This document shows, one piece after another, positions 27,192 to 35,865 of a DNA stretch of 64,000 nt. The notes below the pieces were generated by a model. The model searched no databases. It was given only the letters and a program-made list of their open reading frames with translations, and was not told the DNA's origin. Location of the stretch: positions 1-64,000 of the forward strand of contig JAEYAW010000030.1 of assembly GCA_023404675.1 (NCBI GenBank). The letters run 5' to 3'. The stretch is from Pseudomonadota bacterium (GTDB taxonomy: Bacteria; Pseudomonadota; Alphaproteobacteria; Rhizobiales; Xanthobacteraceae). The position numbers and the translations under genes are program-made. How positions within the stretch are numbered: position 1 is the first letter of the stretch; each line of letters begins with the position of its first letter.

Positions 27192-28613
27192 ATGACGTTT
27201 CGTCCCGCCCCTCCTCTCCCGTCCGGCGCGCCGCGTTTCGCCCGGCGCATGACCGCTGTGGTGACCGCCCTCGCCGTCCTTGCGTCCTCGCATGCGGCGA
27301 CGGCGCAACAGGGGGATGCCCCACGCAAAGGCCCTCCCATCCTGCGCGATGCGGAGACCGAACAACTCCTGCGCGACTACACCCGCCCGATTCTGCAGGC
27401 GGCGGGCCTCGCCAAGCAGAACATCAACGTCGTCATCATCAACGATCGCGCCTTCAACGCGTTTGTGGCCGATGGCCGCCGGATTTTCGTGAATATCGGC
27501 GCGCTGCTCGAATCCCAGACACCGAACCAGATCATCGGCGTTCTCGCGCACGAGACCGGCCATCTGGCAGGCGGTCATCTCGCCAAGATGCGCGAGCAGG
27601 TCGCGCAGGCCCAGACCCAGATGATCGTGGCAATGCTGCTCGGCGCAGGCGCGGTGGTGGCGGGAAGCCGGTCCGGCTCGCCGGGCGCGGGTGGGAATAT
27701 CGGCGCGGCCGCCTTCAGCGCGCCGCAGGAGATCATTCGCCGGTCGCTGCTGTCCTATGTGCGGCAGCAGGAGGAGAATGCCGACCGCGCCGGGGTGCGT
27801 TTCCTCAACGCCACCGGGCAGTCGTCGAAGGGCATGTACGAGACCTTCCACCGCTTTGCCGATCAGAGTCTGTTCGCCGCGCGCGGCTCGGACCCCTACA
27901 TGCAGTCGCATCCGATGCCGACCGATCGCGTCGCCGCCCTGCAGGAAATGGCCCGCTCCAGCCCCTACTGGGACAAGAAGGATTCCCCGGCGCTCCAGCT
28001 CCGCCACGATTTGATGCGCGCCAAGATCGCCGGCTTCATGGACCGGCCGGACACCGTCCAGCGCCTGTTCCCGCAATCGGTGGACAGCCTGCCGGCCCGT
28101 TACGCGCGGGCGATCTCGACCTATCGCCATGGCGATCTGCGGACCGCGGTCGCCATGATCGACGGCCTGATCAAGGTTCAGCCGAACAATCCCTATTTCG
28201 AGGAACTGAAGGGGCAGGCCCTGCTGGAGGGCGGCCGGCCTGCCGAGGCCATCGCCCCGCTGCGCCGCGCGGTTCAGCTGTCGGGCCGTTCCCCGCTCAT
28301 CGAGATGTTACTTGGACAGGCGCTGGTCGCCACCAACAATAACGCGTACACCGACGAGGCGATTTCGATTCTCAAACTGGCGATCACGCGCGAGCCCGAG
28401 GCACCGATCGGCTATATGCAACTGGCGATGGCCTATGGCCGCAAGGGGCAATATGCTGAAGCCGACCTCGCATCGGCACAGGCCGCCTATCTCCGCGGCG
28501 ACAACAAGACCGCAAGGGATCTTGCCTCTCGCGCCAAATCCCGTTTCGCCGTCGGCTCGCCCGGGTGGGTGAAGGCCGACGACATCATCGCCGCAAAGCC
28601 GGGACAGAAATGA
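27192..28613 (+). CDS. Periplasmic M48 zinc metalloprotease with TPRs (BepA/YfgC-like)
   Basis: The 473-residue protein has a signal peptide (about 1-39, cleavage near ATA-QQ) and a peptidase M48 domain with HETGH at 120-124 and a downstream glutamate zinc ligand in QEENADRAG. The C-terminal half is TPR-like (FEELKGQALLEGGRPAEAIAPLRRAV and later repeats). BepA proteins degrade or chaperone stalled outer-membrane assembly substrates such as LptD; that role is inferred. Start ATG 27192 is chosen because it begins the signal peptide; the open frame extends further upstream. A DsbA-like gene follows 28 bases later and likely shares the transcript. Confidence 0.92.
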   Translation: MTFRPAPPLPSGAPRFARRMTAVVTALAVLASSHAATAQQGDAPRKGPPILRDAETEQLLRDYTRPILQAAGLAKQNINVVIINDRAFNAFVADGRRIFVNIGALLESQTPNQIIGVLAHETGHLAGGHLAKMREQVAQAQTQMIVAMLLGAGAVVAGSRSGSPGAGGNIGAAAFSAPQEIIRRSLLSYVRQQEENADRAGVRFLNATGQSSKGMYETFHRFADQSLFAARGSDPYMQSHPMPTDRVAALQEMARSSPYWDKKDSPALQLRHDLMRAKIAGFMDRPDTVQRLFPQSVDSLPARYARAISTYRHGDLRTAVAMIDGLIKVQPNNPYFEELKGQALLEGGRPAEAIAPLRRAVQLSGRSPLIEMLLGQALVATNNNAYTDEAISILKLAITREPEAPIGYMQLAMAYGRKGQYAEADLASAQAAYLRGDNKTARDLASRAKSRFAVGSPGWVKADDIIAAKPGQK

Positions 28614-28641
28614 AGGCTGTCCGCCGCAAAGGACTCTGAAG

Positions 28642-29400
28642 ATGGTTTCATTCCGTGCCCTGCTCGTCGCCGCCGCCCTGTGCGTCGCGCCTGCCCTCGC
28701 CTCCGCCCAGAGCTTCACCGACGCACAACGCGGCGAGATCGAAAGCATCGTCAAGAACTACCTGCTCGCCCATCCGGAAATCCTCGAGGATGTCTCCGCC
28801 GAACTGAGCAAGCGGCAGGCCGCCGCCGAGGCCAAAAAGCAGTCCGAAGGCATCGAAAAAAATGCCGACCTGATCTTCAACTCGCCCAAGGCGATCGTGC
28901 TCGGCAACAAGGACGGCGACGTCAATTTCGTCGAGTTCTTCGATTACAACTGCGGCTATTGCAAGCGGGCGATGGCCGACATGATCGAACTAATGAAGAC
29001 CGATCCGAAACTGCGCATCACGCTGAAGGACTTCCCGGTGCTTGGCCCGGGTTCCGTCGAGGCGGCGCAGGTCGCGGTCGCGGTCCGCATGCAGGATCCC
29101 ACCGGCAAGAAGTATCTCGACTTCCACCAGAAGCTGCTCGGCGGCCGCGGACAGGCCGACAAGGCGCGCGCGCTCGCCGCGGCCAAGGACGCCGGCTTCG
29201 ACGTGGCCCGGATCGAGAAGGACATGACGACCCCCGAGGTCCGCGCCACGCTGGAGGAAAACTTCCGGCTCGCGGAAGGCATGGGCATGAACGGCACGCC
29301 GAGCTACGTGGTCGGCAGGCAGGTCGTGGTCGGCGCGGTCGGCGTCGATGCGCTGCGACAGAAGATTTCGCAGGCCCGCTGCGGCAAGGCGACCTGCTAG
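28642..29400 (+). CDS. DsbA-family periplasmic thiol-disulfide oxidoreductase
   Basis: The 252-residue protein has a signal peptide (about 1-22, ASA-QS). A helical lead (TDAQRGEIESIVKNYLLAHPEIL) follows, of the kind found in Com1/ScsC-like DsbA proteins. The thioredoxin-like DsbA domain has the active-site pair C104-GY-C107 in FDYNCGYCKRAM and the cis-proline loop in MNGTPSYVVG. It probably oxidises or isomerises disulfides in the periplasm. Two further cysteines are near the C-terminus (RCGKATC), which could form an extra disulfide. It is 28 bases after the M48 protease gene, consistent with an envelope folding operon. Confidence 0.92.
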   Translation: MVSFRALLVAAALCVAPALASAQSFTDAQRGEIESIVKNYLLAHPEILEDVSAELSKRQAAAEAKKQSEGIEKNADLIFNSPKAIVLGNKDGDVNFVEFFDYNCGYCKRAMADMIELMKTDPKLRITLKDFPVLGPGSVEAAQVAVAVRMQDPTGKKYLDFHQKLLGGRGQADKARALAAAKDAGFDVARIEKDMTTPEVRATLEENFRLAEGMGMNGTPSYVVGRQVVVGAVGVDALRQKISQARCGKATC

Positions 29401-29566
29401 CGGCAGGCTGATCGGACAGTGTTCCGGCCGCCTGCCGACGCAGGATTGAGAACGGCAGTCTCCCCCGTTTGAAGGCTCTGGCAGCGTGGCGAAGGCTTCC
29501 ATCGGCCGCCGAGGTTACCTATAACGCGTGCGGCACCGGCGGTCGCCGGCCAGCGCAGGACGCGGA

Positions 29567-30019
29567 ATGGCAACGATTTTCGTTCTCAACGGCCCCAATC
29601 TCAATCTGCTCGGCACGCGCGAACCCGCCATCTACGGGCGCGAGACGCTGGCGGATGTCGAGGCCCTGTGCCGGGACACCGCCACGCGGTTTGGCCTGAC
29701 CGCCGACTGCCGGCAATCGAACCGGGAAGGCGAACTGATCGACTTCGTCCATGAGGCGGGAGCAAGCAAGGCGGCCGGGATCGTCATCAATGCCGGCGGC
29801 TACTCCCATACCTCAATAGCCCTGCATGACGCGCTGGTTGGCGTCCAGATTCCAGCCGTCGAGGTTCATGTGAGCAATATTCACGCCCGCGAGAGCTTCC
29901 GCCACCACTCCTATACGGCGAGAGCCGCGTTCGCGAGCCTGTGCGGTTTCGGCATCGAAGGATATCGCCTCGCGATCCTCGGCCTTGCCGCCAGACTCGG
30001 CCTCAAACCTGTGGCCTGA
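29567..30019 (+). CDS. aroQ: 3-dehydroquinate dehydratase, type II
   Basis: AroQ dehydrates 3-dehydroquinate to 3-dehydroshikimate in the shikimate pathway. The 150-residue dodecamer-type enzyme begins MATIFVLNGPNLNLLGTREP. Family motifs are QSNREGELIDFVHEA, VINAGGYSHTSIALHDAL (substrate binding), VEVHVSNIHARESFRHHSY (with the catalytic-site His) and the active-site tyrosine in the YGRE loop. Start is the ATG at 29567. accB follows after 41 bases, as in many alphaproteobacteria, where aroQ-accB-accC is a common order. Confidence 0.96.
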   Translation: MATIFVLNGPNLNLLGTREPAIYGRETLADVEALCRDTATRFGLTADCRQSNREGELIDFVHEAGASKAAGIVINAGGYSHTSIALHDALVGVQIPAVEVHVSNIHARESFRHHSYTARAAFASLCGFGIEGYRLAILGLAARLGLKPVA

Positions 30020-30060
30020 CCGGGCCGCCACCTTCAATCATTCCGGAACAGAACAGAAAA

Positions 30061-30543
30061 ATGGCCCGTTCGCCGAAAGACGCCGAAACGACTTCTCCCA
30101 AGACCACCGAGGAGAGCGATATCGTTCGCACCCTCGCGGCCCTGCTCGACGAGACCAATCTGAGCGAGATCGAGATCGAGCGCGCCGGCCTGCGCGTGCG
30201 GATCGCCCGCAACCTGACCGTCAACGTCCCGACGGCCGCGGTTGCCGCCGCACCCGCTCTGGCGCTTGCTGCGGCCGTGCCGGCCTCTCCGGCCGACATT
30301 TCGAAACATCCGGGCGTCGTCCCCTCGCCCATGGTCGGCACCGCCTATCTCGCCCCCGCGCCGGGCGCCAAGCCGTTCATCGATGTCGGCAGCGTCGTGA
30401 AGGCGGGCGATACCCTGCTGATCGTCGAGGCGATGAAGACCATGAATCAGATTCCCGCGCCGCGCGGCGGCACGGTCACCCAGATCCTGGTCGAGGATGG
30501 ACAGCCCGTGGAGTTCGGCGAGCCGCTGATCATCATCGAGTGA
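30061..30543 (+). CDS. accB: Acetyl-CoA carboxylase biotin carboxyl carrier protein
   Basis: AccB carries the biotin that shuttles CO2 between biotin carboxylase and carboxyltransferase, for malonyl-CoA synthesis. The 160-residue protein has an N-terminal helical region (residues 15-50), an Ala/Pro linker (57-80) and a biotinyl domain. The biotinylated lysine is K126 in VEAMKTMNQIP, and the domain ends normally in FGEPLIIIE. Start ATG 30061 matches the usual MARSPKDAE-type beginning. accC begins 18 bases downstream, so the two are cotranscribed. bioY, a biotin importer, is 4 kb away on the other strand. Confidence 0.96.
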   Translation: MARSPKDAETTSPKTTEESDIVRTLAALLDETNLSEIEIERAGLRVRIARNLTVNVPTAAVAAAPALALAAAVPASPADISKHPGVVPSPMVGTAYLAPAPGAKPFIDVGSVVKAGDTLLIVEAMKTMNQIPAPRGGTVTQILVEDGQPVEFGEPLIIIE

Positions 30544-30560
30544 CGGCGCGAGTGCCCAAG

Positions 30561-31913
30561 ATGTTCGACAAGATCCTGATTGCCAACCGCGGCGAAATCG
30601 CCCTTCGCGTGCTGCGCGCCTGCAAGGAGCTCGGCATCGCCACGGTTGCGGTGCACTCCACGGCGGATGCCGACGCCATGCATGTGCGCCTCGCCGATGA
30701 GAGCGTGTGCATCGGGCCGCCGTCGTCCAAGGACAGCTATCTCAACATTCCCGCGCTGCTGGCCGCCTGCGAGATTACCGGCGCGGACGCTGTGCATCCC
30801 GGCTACGGGTTCCTGTCGGAGAATGCGCGGTTCGCCGAGATTCTTGCGGACCACAACCTCGCCTTCATCGGACCGAAGGCCGAACATATCCGCCTGATGG
30901 GCGACAAGATCGAGGCCAAGCGCACCGCGCAGCGGCTCGGCATCCCCGTCGTTCCCGGCTCGGACGGCGGCGTCAATGTCGACGACGATGTGATGAGCAT
31001 CGCTCGCAACATCGGCTTCCCCGTGCTGGTGAAGGCGGCGGCGGGCGGCGGCGGCCGTGGCATGAAGGTCGCGCGCACGCCGGACGATCTGTTGCTCGCG
31101 ATTTCAACGGCGGGGGCGGAAGCCAAGGCGGCGTTCGGCGACGCATCGGTCTACCTCGAAAAGTACCTCGAAAAGCCCCGCCATATCGAATTTCAGGTGC
31201 TGGGCGACGGGCGCGGCAACGCCATTCACCTTGGCGAGCGCGATTGCTCGTTGCAGCGACGTCACCAGAAGGTCTGGGAGGAAGGCCCCTCCCCGGTGAT
31301 CGATGCCGGGGCGCGGGAGCGGATCGGCGGCATCGTCGCCGATGCGATGCGGGAACTGAAATATCTCGGCGTCGGAACCATCGAGTTTCTCTACGAGGAC
31401 GGCGAGTTCTATTTCATCGAAATGAATACGCGCATCCAGGTCGAACACCCGGTGACCGAGATGATCACCGGCATCGACCTCGTGCTGGAGCAGATCCGCG
31501 TCGCCGCAGGTGGGGAACTGCCCTGCACGCAGGATGAGGTCGTTCTGTCGGGTCACGCCATCGAATGCCGCGTCAATGCCGAGGATCCGGTGACCTTCCG
31601 GCCGTCGCCCGGCAAGATTACCCAGTATTATGCGCCCGGCGGACTGGGCGTGCGGATCGATTCCGCCGTCTATCAGGGCTACGTTATTCCGCCGTTTTAC
31701 GACTCGCTGGTCGGCAAGCTTATCGTTCAGGGCAAGACCCGTTCTGAATGCCTGATGCGGCTGCGCCGCGCCCTCGACGAAATCGTCGTGGACGGCATCG
31801 ACACCACGCTGCCCCTGTTCCGGGAACTCGTTCGCGAGCAGGACATTATTGATGGCGACTATCATATTCACTGGCTGGAGAACTTCCTGGCCAGGAAAAG
31901 TGCGGGGAACTGA
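30561..31913 (+). CDS. accC: Acetyl-CoA carboxylase biotin carboxylase
   Basis: AccC carboxylates the biotin of AccB using bicarbonate and ATP. The 450-residue ATP-grasp enzyme begins MFDKILIANRGEIALRVLRA. It has the glycine-rich ATP loop KAAAGGGGRGMKVAR, the metal and catalytic segments YLEKPRHIEFQVLGD and FIEMNTRIQVEHPVTEMITG, and ends near residue 450 as in other bacterial AccC proteins. Translation follows accB after 18 bases. A large inverted repeat follows the stop codon. Confidence 0.97.
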   Translation: MFDKILIANRGEIALRVLRACKELGIATVAVHSTADADAMHVRLADESVCIGPPSSKDSYLNIPALLAACEITGADAVHPGYGFLSENARFAEILADHNLAFIGPKAEHIRLMGDKIEAKRTAQRLGIPVVPGSDGGVNVDDDVMSIARNIGFPVLVKAAAGGGGRGMKVARTPDDLLLAISTAGAEAKAAFGDASVYLEKYLEKPRHIEFQVLGDGRGNAIHLGERDCSLQRRHQKVWEEGPSPVIDAGARERIGGIVADAMRELKYLGVGTIEFLYEDGEFYFIEMNTRIQVEHPVTEMITGIDLVLEQIRVAAGGELPCTQDEVVLSGHAIECRVNAEDPVTFRPSPGKITQYYAPGGLGVRIDSAVYQGYVIPPFYDSLVGKLIVQGKTRSECLMRLRRALDEIVVDGIDTTLPLFRELVREQDIIDGDYHIHWLENFLARKSAGN

Positions 31914-31942
31914 CCTCCTTTGAAGAAAAATTCGCAAGGAGC

Positions 31943-31995
31943 GGGAACTTCCGGCACGGAGTAACGTTTGCAGCCGACCGTGCCCGTAAGTTCCC
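31943..31995. repeat. Large imperfect inverted repeat after accC
   Basis: GGGAACTT (31943..31950) and AAGTTCCC (31988..31995) enclose GGCACGG (31953..31959) and CCGTGCC (31978..31984), with an 18-base loop. This gives two exact stems of 8 and 7 bp joined by a small internal loop. There is no T-tract. It lies between accC and the sensor kinase. It could be an mRNA 3' stabiliser, weak terminator or protein site. Confidence 0.6.
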
Positions 31996-32042
31996 TCCCG
32001 GAGCCATCTCCTTGTTCCCCGCTTTGAGCGAGACGCCCCATC

Positions 32043-33590
32043 GTGACGAGTGATCCGGCGCCGCCACGCGAGCGGCCGTCCAGGTCGTTCTGGCAGGTCG
32101 GCCTTCTGGCGGCCGGCCTCCTCATCCTGGTTTTCATCAGCGCCTATTCCGTAGTCCTCGTCCAGCGTGCGCAGGAGGATGCGGCGGCGATCACGCACAC
32201 CATCGAGGTCGAAAACCAGATCTCCCTCGTCCTGCTGCAGCTTCGCAGGGCGGAAAGCGCTGAGCGAGGCTTCATTATTCGTCAAACCCCTGACCTGCTG
32301 GCCGACTTCCGCGAGGCGGAGGCGCAGGTCATGCCGGTCATTGAGCGGCTTCAGGCTCAGGTCGCCGATAACCCGGTCCAACGCAAGAACATCGCGGACA
32401 TGTTGGCAGCCGCGCGGAACCGCGTGGCGGAACTGTCACGGGTGGTCGAGACCGCACGTGCGGGAAATATCGAAAGCGCGCGGGCTTCGATCGGCAGTTC
32501 GGCAGGCCGCGAAATGACCGAACGCATACGCACGATCACGGTCGCGATGCGGGACGAGGAGGAGCGGCTCCTCGCCTTGCGCACGGCCGCTGCCCAGCGC
32601 AGCCAGACCATGGCCGCGGCCGTCACCATTCTGGGATCGGTTCTGGTCATCCTGCTGGGGCTGCTTTCCGCATTCCTCGTGCGCCGCTCGCAGCAGCTGC
32701 GGGACAAGGCCGAGGCCCAGCTTCGGGACATCAATGTCAACCTGGAGGCGGCTGTCACCGAGCGAACCGCGGATTTGCGCGAGGCTAACGAGGAGATTCA
32801 GCGGTTCGCATATATCGTCAGCCACGACCTGCGATCGCCGCTGGTCAATATCATGGGCTTCACAAGCGAACTCGACGAACTTCGCGGTGACATTTTTCGC
32901 CGCTTCGTCGAACTGGACAGAGCCGTGCGCGGCGAAAACACCGCTTCCGATGCATCCGACGCCACGGCTGGCGGGGAGTTGCAGGGCGCGGATAAGCAAC
33001 TGGCCGACGACTTCTCCGAAGCCATCAACTTCATCAAATCATCGATTGCGAAAATGGATCGCCTGATCAGCGCGATCCTTAATTTGACCCGCGCGGGCCG
33101 TCGGCCGTTCAATCCGGAACCAATTGACGTCAAAGACCTCATCGATACGATCGTTTCGACCGTGGCGCATCAGGCCATGGAGAGCGAAACTGAAATCCGG
33201 GTCGAAGAGTTACCCGATATCGTCAGCGACCGTCTCGCGCTGGAACAGATTTTTTCCAACCTGATCGACAACGCGCTGAAATATCTGAAAACGGGAGTGC
33301 CGGGCCGAATTGTCATCCGCGGCAGGCGGAAGCTGGGTTTTGCGATTTTCGAGGTCGCCGATAACGGGCGCGGAATCGACCCTAAGGACCATCAGCGCAT
33401 CTTCGAACTGTTCCGACGGGCGGGCGCGCAGGATCGGCCGGGACAAGGCATCGGTCTCGCCCATGTTCGGGCCCTGGTCCGCCGGATGGGCGGATCGATG
33501 TCTGTAAGTTCTGAGTTGAATAATGGCAGCACTTTCACCATTACATTGCCATTGAACTGGGTCGCGGAGCGGCCGGAGAAGGATGCATGA
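32043..33590 (+). CDS. CHASE3-domain sensor histidine kinase
   Basis: The 515-residue membrane kinase starts with GTG. It has TM1 (about 18-40), a periplasmic CHASE3-like domain (41-188; the LRRAESAERGFIIRQTPDLLADF segment is typical) and TM2 (190-212). A coiled linker (LRDKAEAQLRDINVNLEAAVTE) leads into a HisKA domain with phospho-accepting H261 in YIVSHDLRSPLVNIMGF, and a HATPase with NLIDNALKYLK, DNGRGIDPKD and GQGIGLAHVRALVRRMGG. About 45 extra residues, low complexity and acidic, separate the two HisKA helices. The stop overlaps the next start by four bases (ATGA). The ligand is unknown. Confidence 0.92.
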   Translation: MTSDPAPPRERPSRSFWQVGLLAAGLLILVFISAYSVVLVQRAQEDAAAITHTIEVENQISLVLLQLRRAESAERGFIIRQTPDLLADFREAEAQVMPVIERLQAQVADNPVQRKNIADMLAAARNRVAELSRVVETARAGNIESARASIGSSAGREMTERIRTITVAMRDEEERLLALRTAAAQRSQTMAAAVTILGSVLVILLGLLSAFLVRRSQQLRDKAEAQLRDINVNLEAAVTERTADLREANEEIQRFAYIVSHDLRSPLVNIMGFTSELDELRGDIFRRFVELDRAVRGENTASDASDATAGGELQGADKQLADDFSEAINFIKSSIAKMDRLISAILNLTRAGRRPFNPEPIDVKDLIDTIVSTVAHQAMESETEIRVEELPDIVSDRLALEQIFSNLIDNALKYLKTGVPGRIVIRGRRKLGFAIFEVADNGRGIDPKDHQRIFELFRRAGAQDRPGQGIGLAHVRALVRRMGGSMSVSSELNNGSTFTITLPLNWVAERPEKDA

Positions 33591-34027
33591 GCAAGCCAGT
33601 CAAGATCGTCATGATCGAGGACGACGAAGGTCACGCCCGCCTGATCGAGCGCAACATCCGTCGGTCCGGCGTGAACAACGAAATCCTTCCGTTCGCCAAT
33701 GGCACGGATGCGCTCAATTTTATCTTTGGACCCGATGGATCCGGTGCCGTCAACAAGGACATTGCACTGTTGATCCTGCTCGACCTGAATTTGCCGGACA
33801 TGACGGGCATCGATATCCTGCAGCGAGTGAAAGCCAATGTTCACACGCGCTCGACCCCGGTCGTGGTGCTGACGACGACAGACGACGAACGCGAGATCAA
33901 GCGCTGCTACGATCTCGGCTGCAACGTCTACATTACCAAGCCGGTGAACTACGAAAGCTTTGCGAACGCGATCCGTCAGCTCGGCCTGTTCTTTTCCGTA
34001 ATCCAGGTACCTCCAGCGACTGTATGA
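33587..34027 (+). CDS. Single-domain response regulator (Rcp1-like)
   Basis: The 146-residue protein is a lone receiver domain with no output domain. Acidic pocket E11/D12/D13 lies in MIEDDEGHARLIERN. The phosphoacceptor is D66 in LLILLDLNLPDM. The conserved T/S (VLTTTDDE) and K (ITKPVNYESF) are present. The insertion FGPDGSGAVNKD and the general pattern match Rcp1-like regulators that pair with bacteriophytochrome-type kinases. It is translated by ATGA coupling from the CHASE3 kinase and its own stop overlaps the start of the next gene, so the three proteins probably form one pathway. Confidence 0.93.
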   Translation: MSKPVKIVMIEDDEGHARLIERNIRRSGVNNEILPFANGTDALNFIFGPDGSGAVNKDIALLILLDLNLPDMTGIDILQRVKANVHTRSTPVVVLTTTDDEREIKRCYDLGCNVYITKPVNYESFANAIRQLGLFFSVIQVPPATV

Positions 34028-35097
34028 CGACGACGCCGCTCCTTCTTTATATCGACGACGACCACACGCTGGCGCGTCTCGTCGAACGCGGCCTGACCCG
34101 TCAGGGCGTGCAGGTTATCCATGCGCCGGACGGCGCGACCGGCATCGAGCGCATCCGCGAAGGTGGCATCGACGTGGTGGCGCTGGATCAATACATGCCG
34201 GGCATGGACGGTCTCGAGACGCTCGAAAAAATCATGATGATTTCCTCGGCGCCTCCCGTTGTCTTCGTGACGGCATCGCAGGACAGCAAGATCGCCGTCA
34301 CGGCCCTGAAGGCCGGCGCGGCCGACTATCTGGTCAAGGATACCCAGGGCGACTTCGTGCCGTTGCTGCATGTCGCTCTTACAAACGCGATCCTGCAGGA
34401 CCGTATCCGGCAGGCCCGCGACGCCGCGGAAGCGGAGGTTCACGCCTCGCGTGATCGCTATGCGGCACTCGCCGCCGAGCGCGAGGTGCTGCTGCGCGAG
34501 GTCAACCATCGCGTCGGCAACTCGCTCCAGATCATCGCCTCGCTGCTGCATCTTCAGGCGACCTCCAATCCCGACGAACAGGTCAAGGCCGCGCTGACCA
34601 ATGCGATGGGGCGTGTCGCGGCCGTCGCGCAGGTGCACCGCCGCCTCTATACGTCCCATGATCTCAAGAGCGTTCTGTTGAACCAGTATCTCGGCGCGCT
34701 TCTTGAAGACCTTCGCCGTTCTGCGGAAGGCAACCGGATGTCGCGGCTGACGCTGCATTGCGATCCCGTCGAGATTGATCCGGATCGCGCGGTCGCGGTC
34801 GGCATCATCGTCAACGAGCTGGTGATGAACGCGGTCAAATACGCCTATCCCGATGGTCCGGGACCGATCCATGTGGACCTCCATGCGAGGGACGAGGAAC
34901 TCGAACTGATCATCTCCGACGACGGTGTGGGAATCGGCGCGGCCAAAAACGATCCGCGCTCCACGGGCATGGGCCAGCGCATTGTCGGCGCGATGGCGCT
35001 GAAGCTGGATGCCACGATGGACTACGATCCGGCGCACACCGGCACACGGGTCATTCTCCGTTTCCGCCGCTCGCCGGCAAAGGGCGCAGCCGGCTGA
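34024..35097 (+). CDS. Receiver-HisKA_2 histidine kinase (response-regulator kinase)
   Basis: The 357-residue cytoplasmic protein has an N-terminal receiver domain (residues 5-120) with phosphoacceptor D55 in VVALDQYMPGMDG. A coiled linker follows, then a HisKA_2-type kinase with H162 in REVNHRVGNSLQIIASLLHLQ. The HATPase has IIVNELVMNAVKYAYPDG and GMGQRIVGAMA. The order is receiver before kinase, opposite to usual hybrid kinases. This suggests that its activity is controlled by phosphorylation. The HWE/HisKA_2 type is common in the general stress pathway of Alphaproteobacteria, but no PhyR or EcfG gene is nearby. Start overlaps the preceding stop by ATGA. Confidence 0.92.
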   Translation: MTTTPLLLYIDDDHTLARLVERGLTRQGVQVIHAPDGATGIERIREGGIDVVALDQYMPGMDGLETLEKIMMISSAPPVVFVTASQDSKIAVTALKAGAADYLVKDTQGDFVPLLHVALTNAILQDRIRQARDAAEAEVHASRDRYAALAAEREVLLREVNHRVGNSLQIIASLLHLQATSNPDEQVKAALTNAMGRVAAVAQVHRRLYTSHDLKSVLLNQYLGALLEDLRRSAEGNRMSRLTLHCDPVEIDPDRAVAVGIIVNELVMNAVKYAYPDGPGPIHVDLHARDEELELIISDDGVGIGAAKNDPRSTGMGQRIVGAMALKLDATMDYDPAHTGTRVILRFRRSPAKGAAG

Positions 35098-35151
35098 CGC
35101 AGCCCATGCGGCCACGTCCCGGGCGAAGGCGGGCCATGGTAGGGTAACGCC

Positions 35152-35835
35152 ATGACGAACCGCGACTCGGCCTCGACGGCCATCACGCCCGAACTGCTGC
35201 TGCGGGCCTATGCCAGCGGCATTTTCCCGATGGCCGAAAGTGCCGACGATCCGGGCCTGTTCTGGGTCGAGCCCGAACGGCGCGGCATCTTTCCGCTCGA
35301 CAGGCTGCATATCTCGTCCCGTCTCGCTCGCACGGTGCGCAGCGACGCGTTTACGGTCACCACGAACCGTGCTTTCGCGGCGGTCGTCGCCGGTTGCGCA
35401 GAGCCGAAACCTGGGCGCGAGGACACCTGGATCAATCGCCGGATCCGCGAGCTTTACTGCGAGCTGCACGAGATGGGCCACGGCCACAGCATCGAGGTGT
35501 GGCAGGACGACGATCTCGTCGGCGGACTGTATGGCGTCAGCCTCGGCGCAGCGTTTTTCGGAGAGAGCATGTTTCATCGCGCGCGCGACGCGTCGAAGGT
35601 CGCGCTGGTCCATCTCGCCGCGCGGCTGATCGCGGGCGGCTTCGTGCTGCTGGATACGCAGTACGTGACCGCCCACCTGAGCAGTCTCGGAGCCATCGAG
35701 ATTTCGCTGGCGCGCTACAAGGCGCTGCTGGCCGATGCCATCGCGCGGCCCGCTGACTTTGCCGCGATCGACATCGCGACGCCGATCAGCGGAGCGGCCG
35801 CGCTCGATCTCGTTGCAGGATATCAGGCACGCTGA
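35152..35835 (+). CDS. aat: Leucyl/phenylalanyl-tRNA-protein transferase
   Basis: Aat adds Leu or Phe to proteins with N-terminal Arg or Lys, making them N-degron substrates for ClpS/ClpAP. The 227-residue protein has the family sequence TPELLLRAYASGIFPMAESADDPGLFWVEPERRGIFPLD, WINRRIRELYCELHEMGHGHSIEVW and GGLYGVSLGAAFFGESMFHRARDASKVALVHL. These are the main signature blocks in order. It is 54 bases after the signalling cassette and converges on the DUF2155 gene. Confidence 0.96.
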   Translation: MTNRDSASTAITPELLLRAYASGIFPMAESADDPGLFWVEPERRGIFPLDRLHISSRLARTVRSDAFTVTTNRAFAAVVAGCAEPKPGREDTWINRRIRELYCELHEMGHGHSIEVWQDDDLVGGLYGVSLGAAFFGESMFHRARDASKVALVHLAARLIAGGFVLLDTQYVTAHLSSLGAIEISLARYKALLADAIARPADFAAIDIATPISGAAALDLVAGYQAR

Positions 35836-35865
35836 GCCTTGCTCGTGGCCGGCGTGCCGCCCGCA

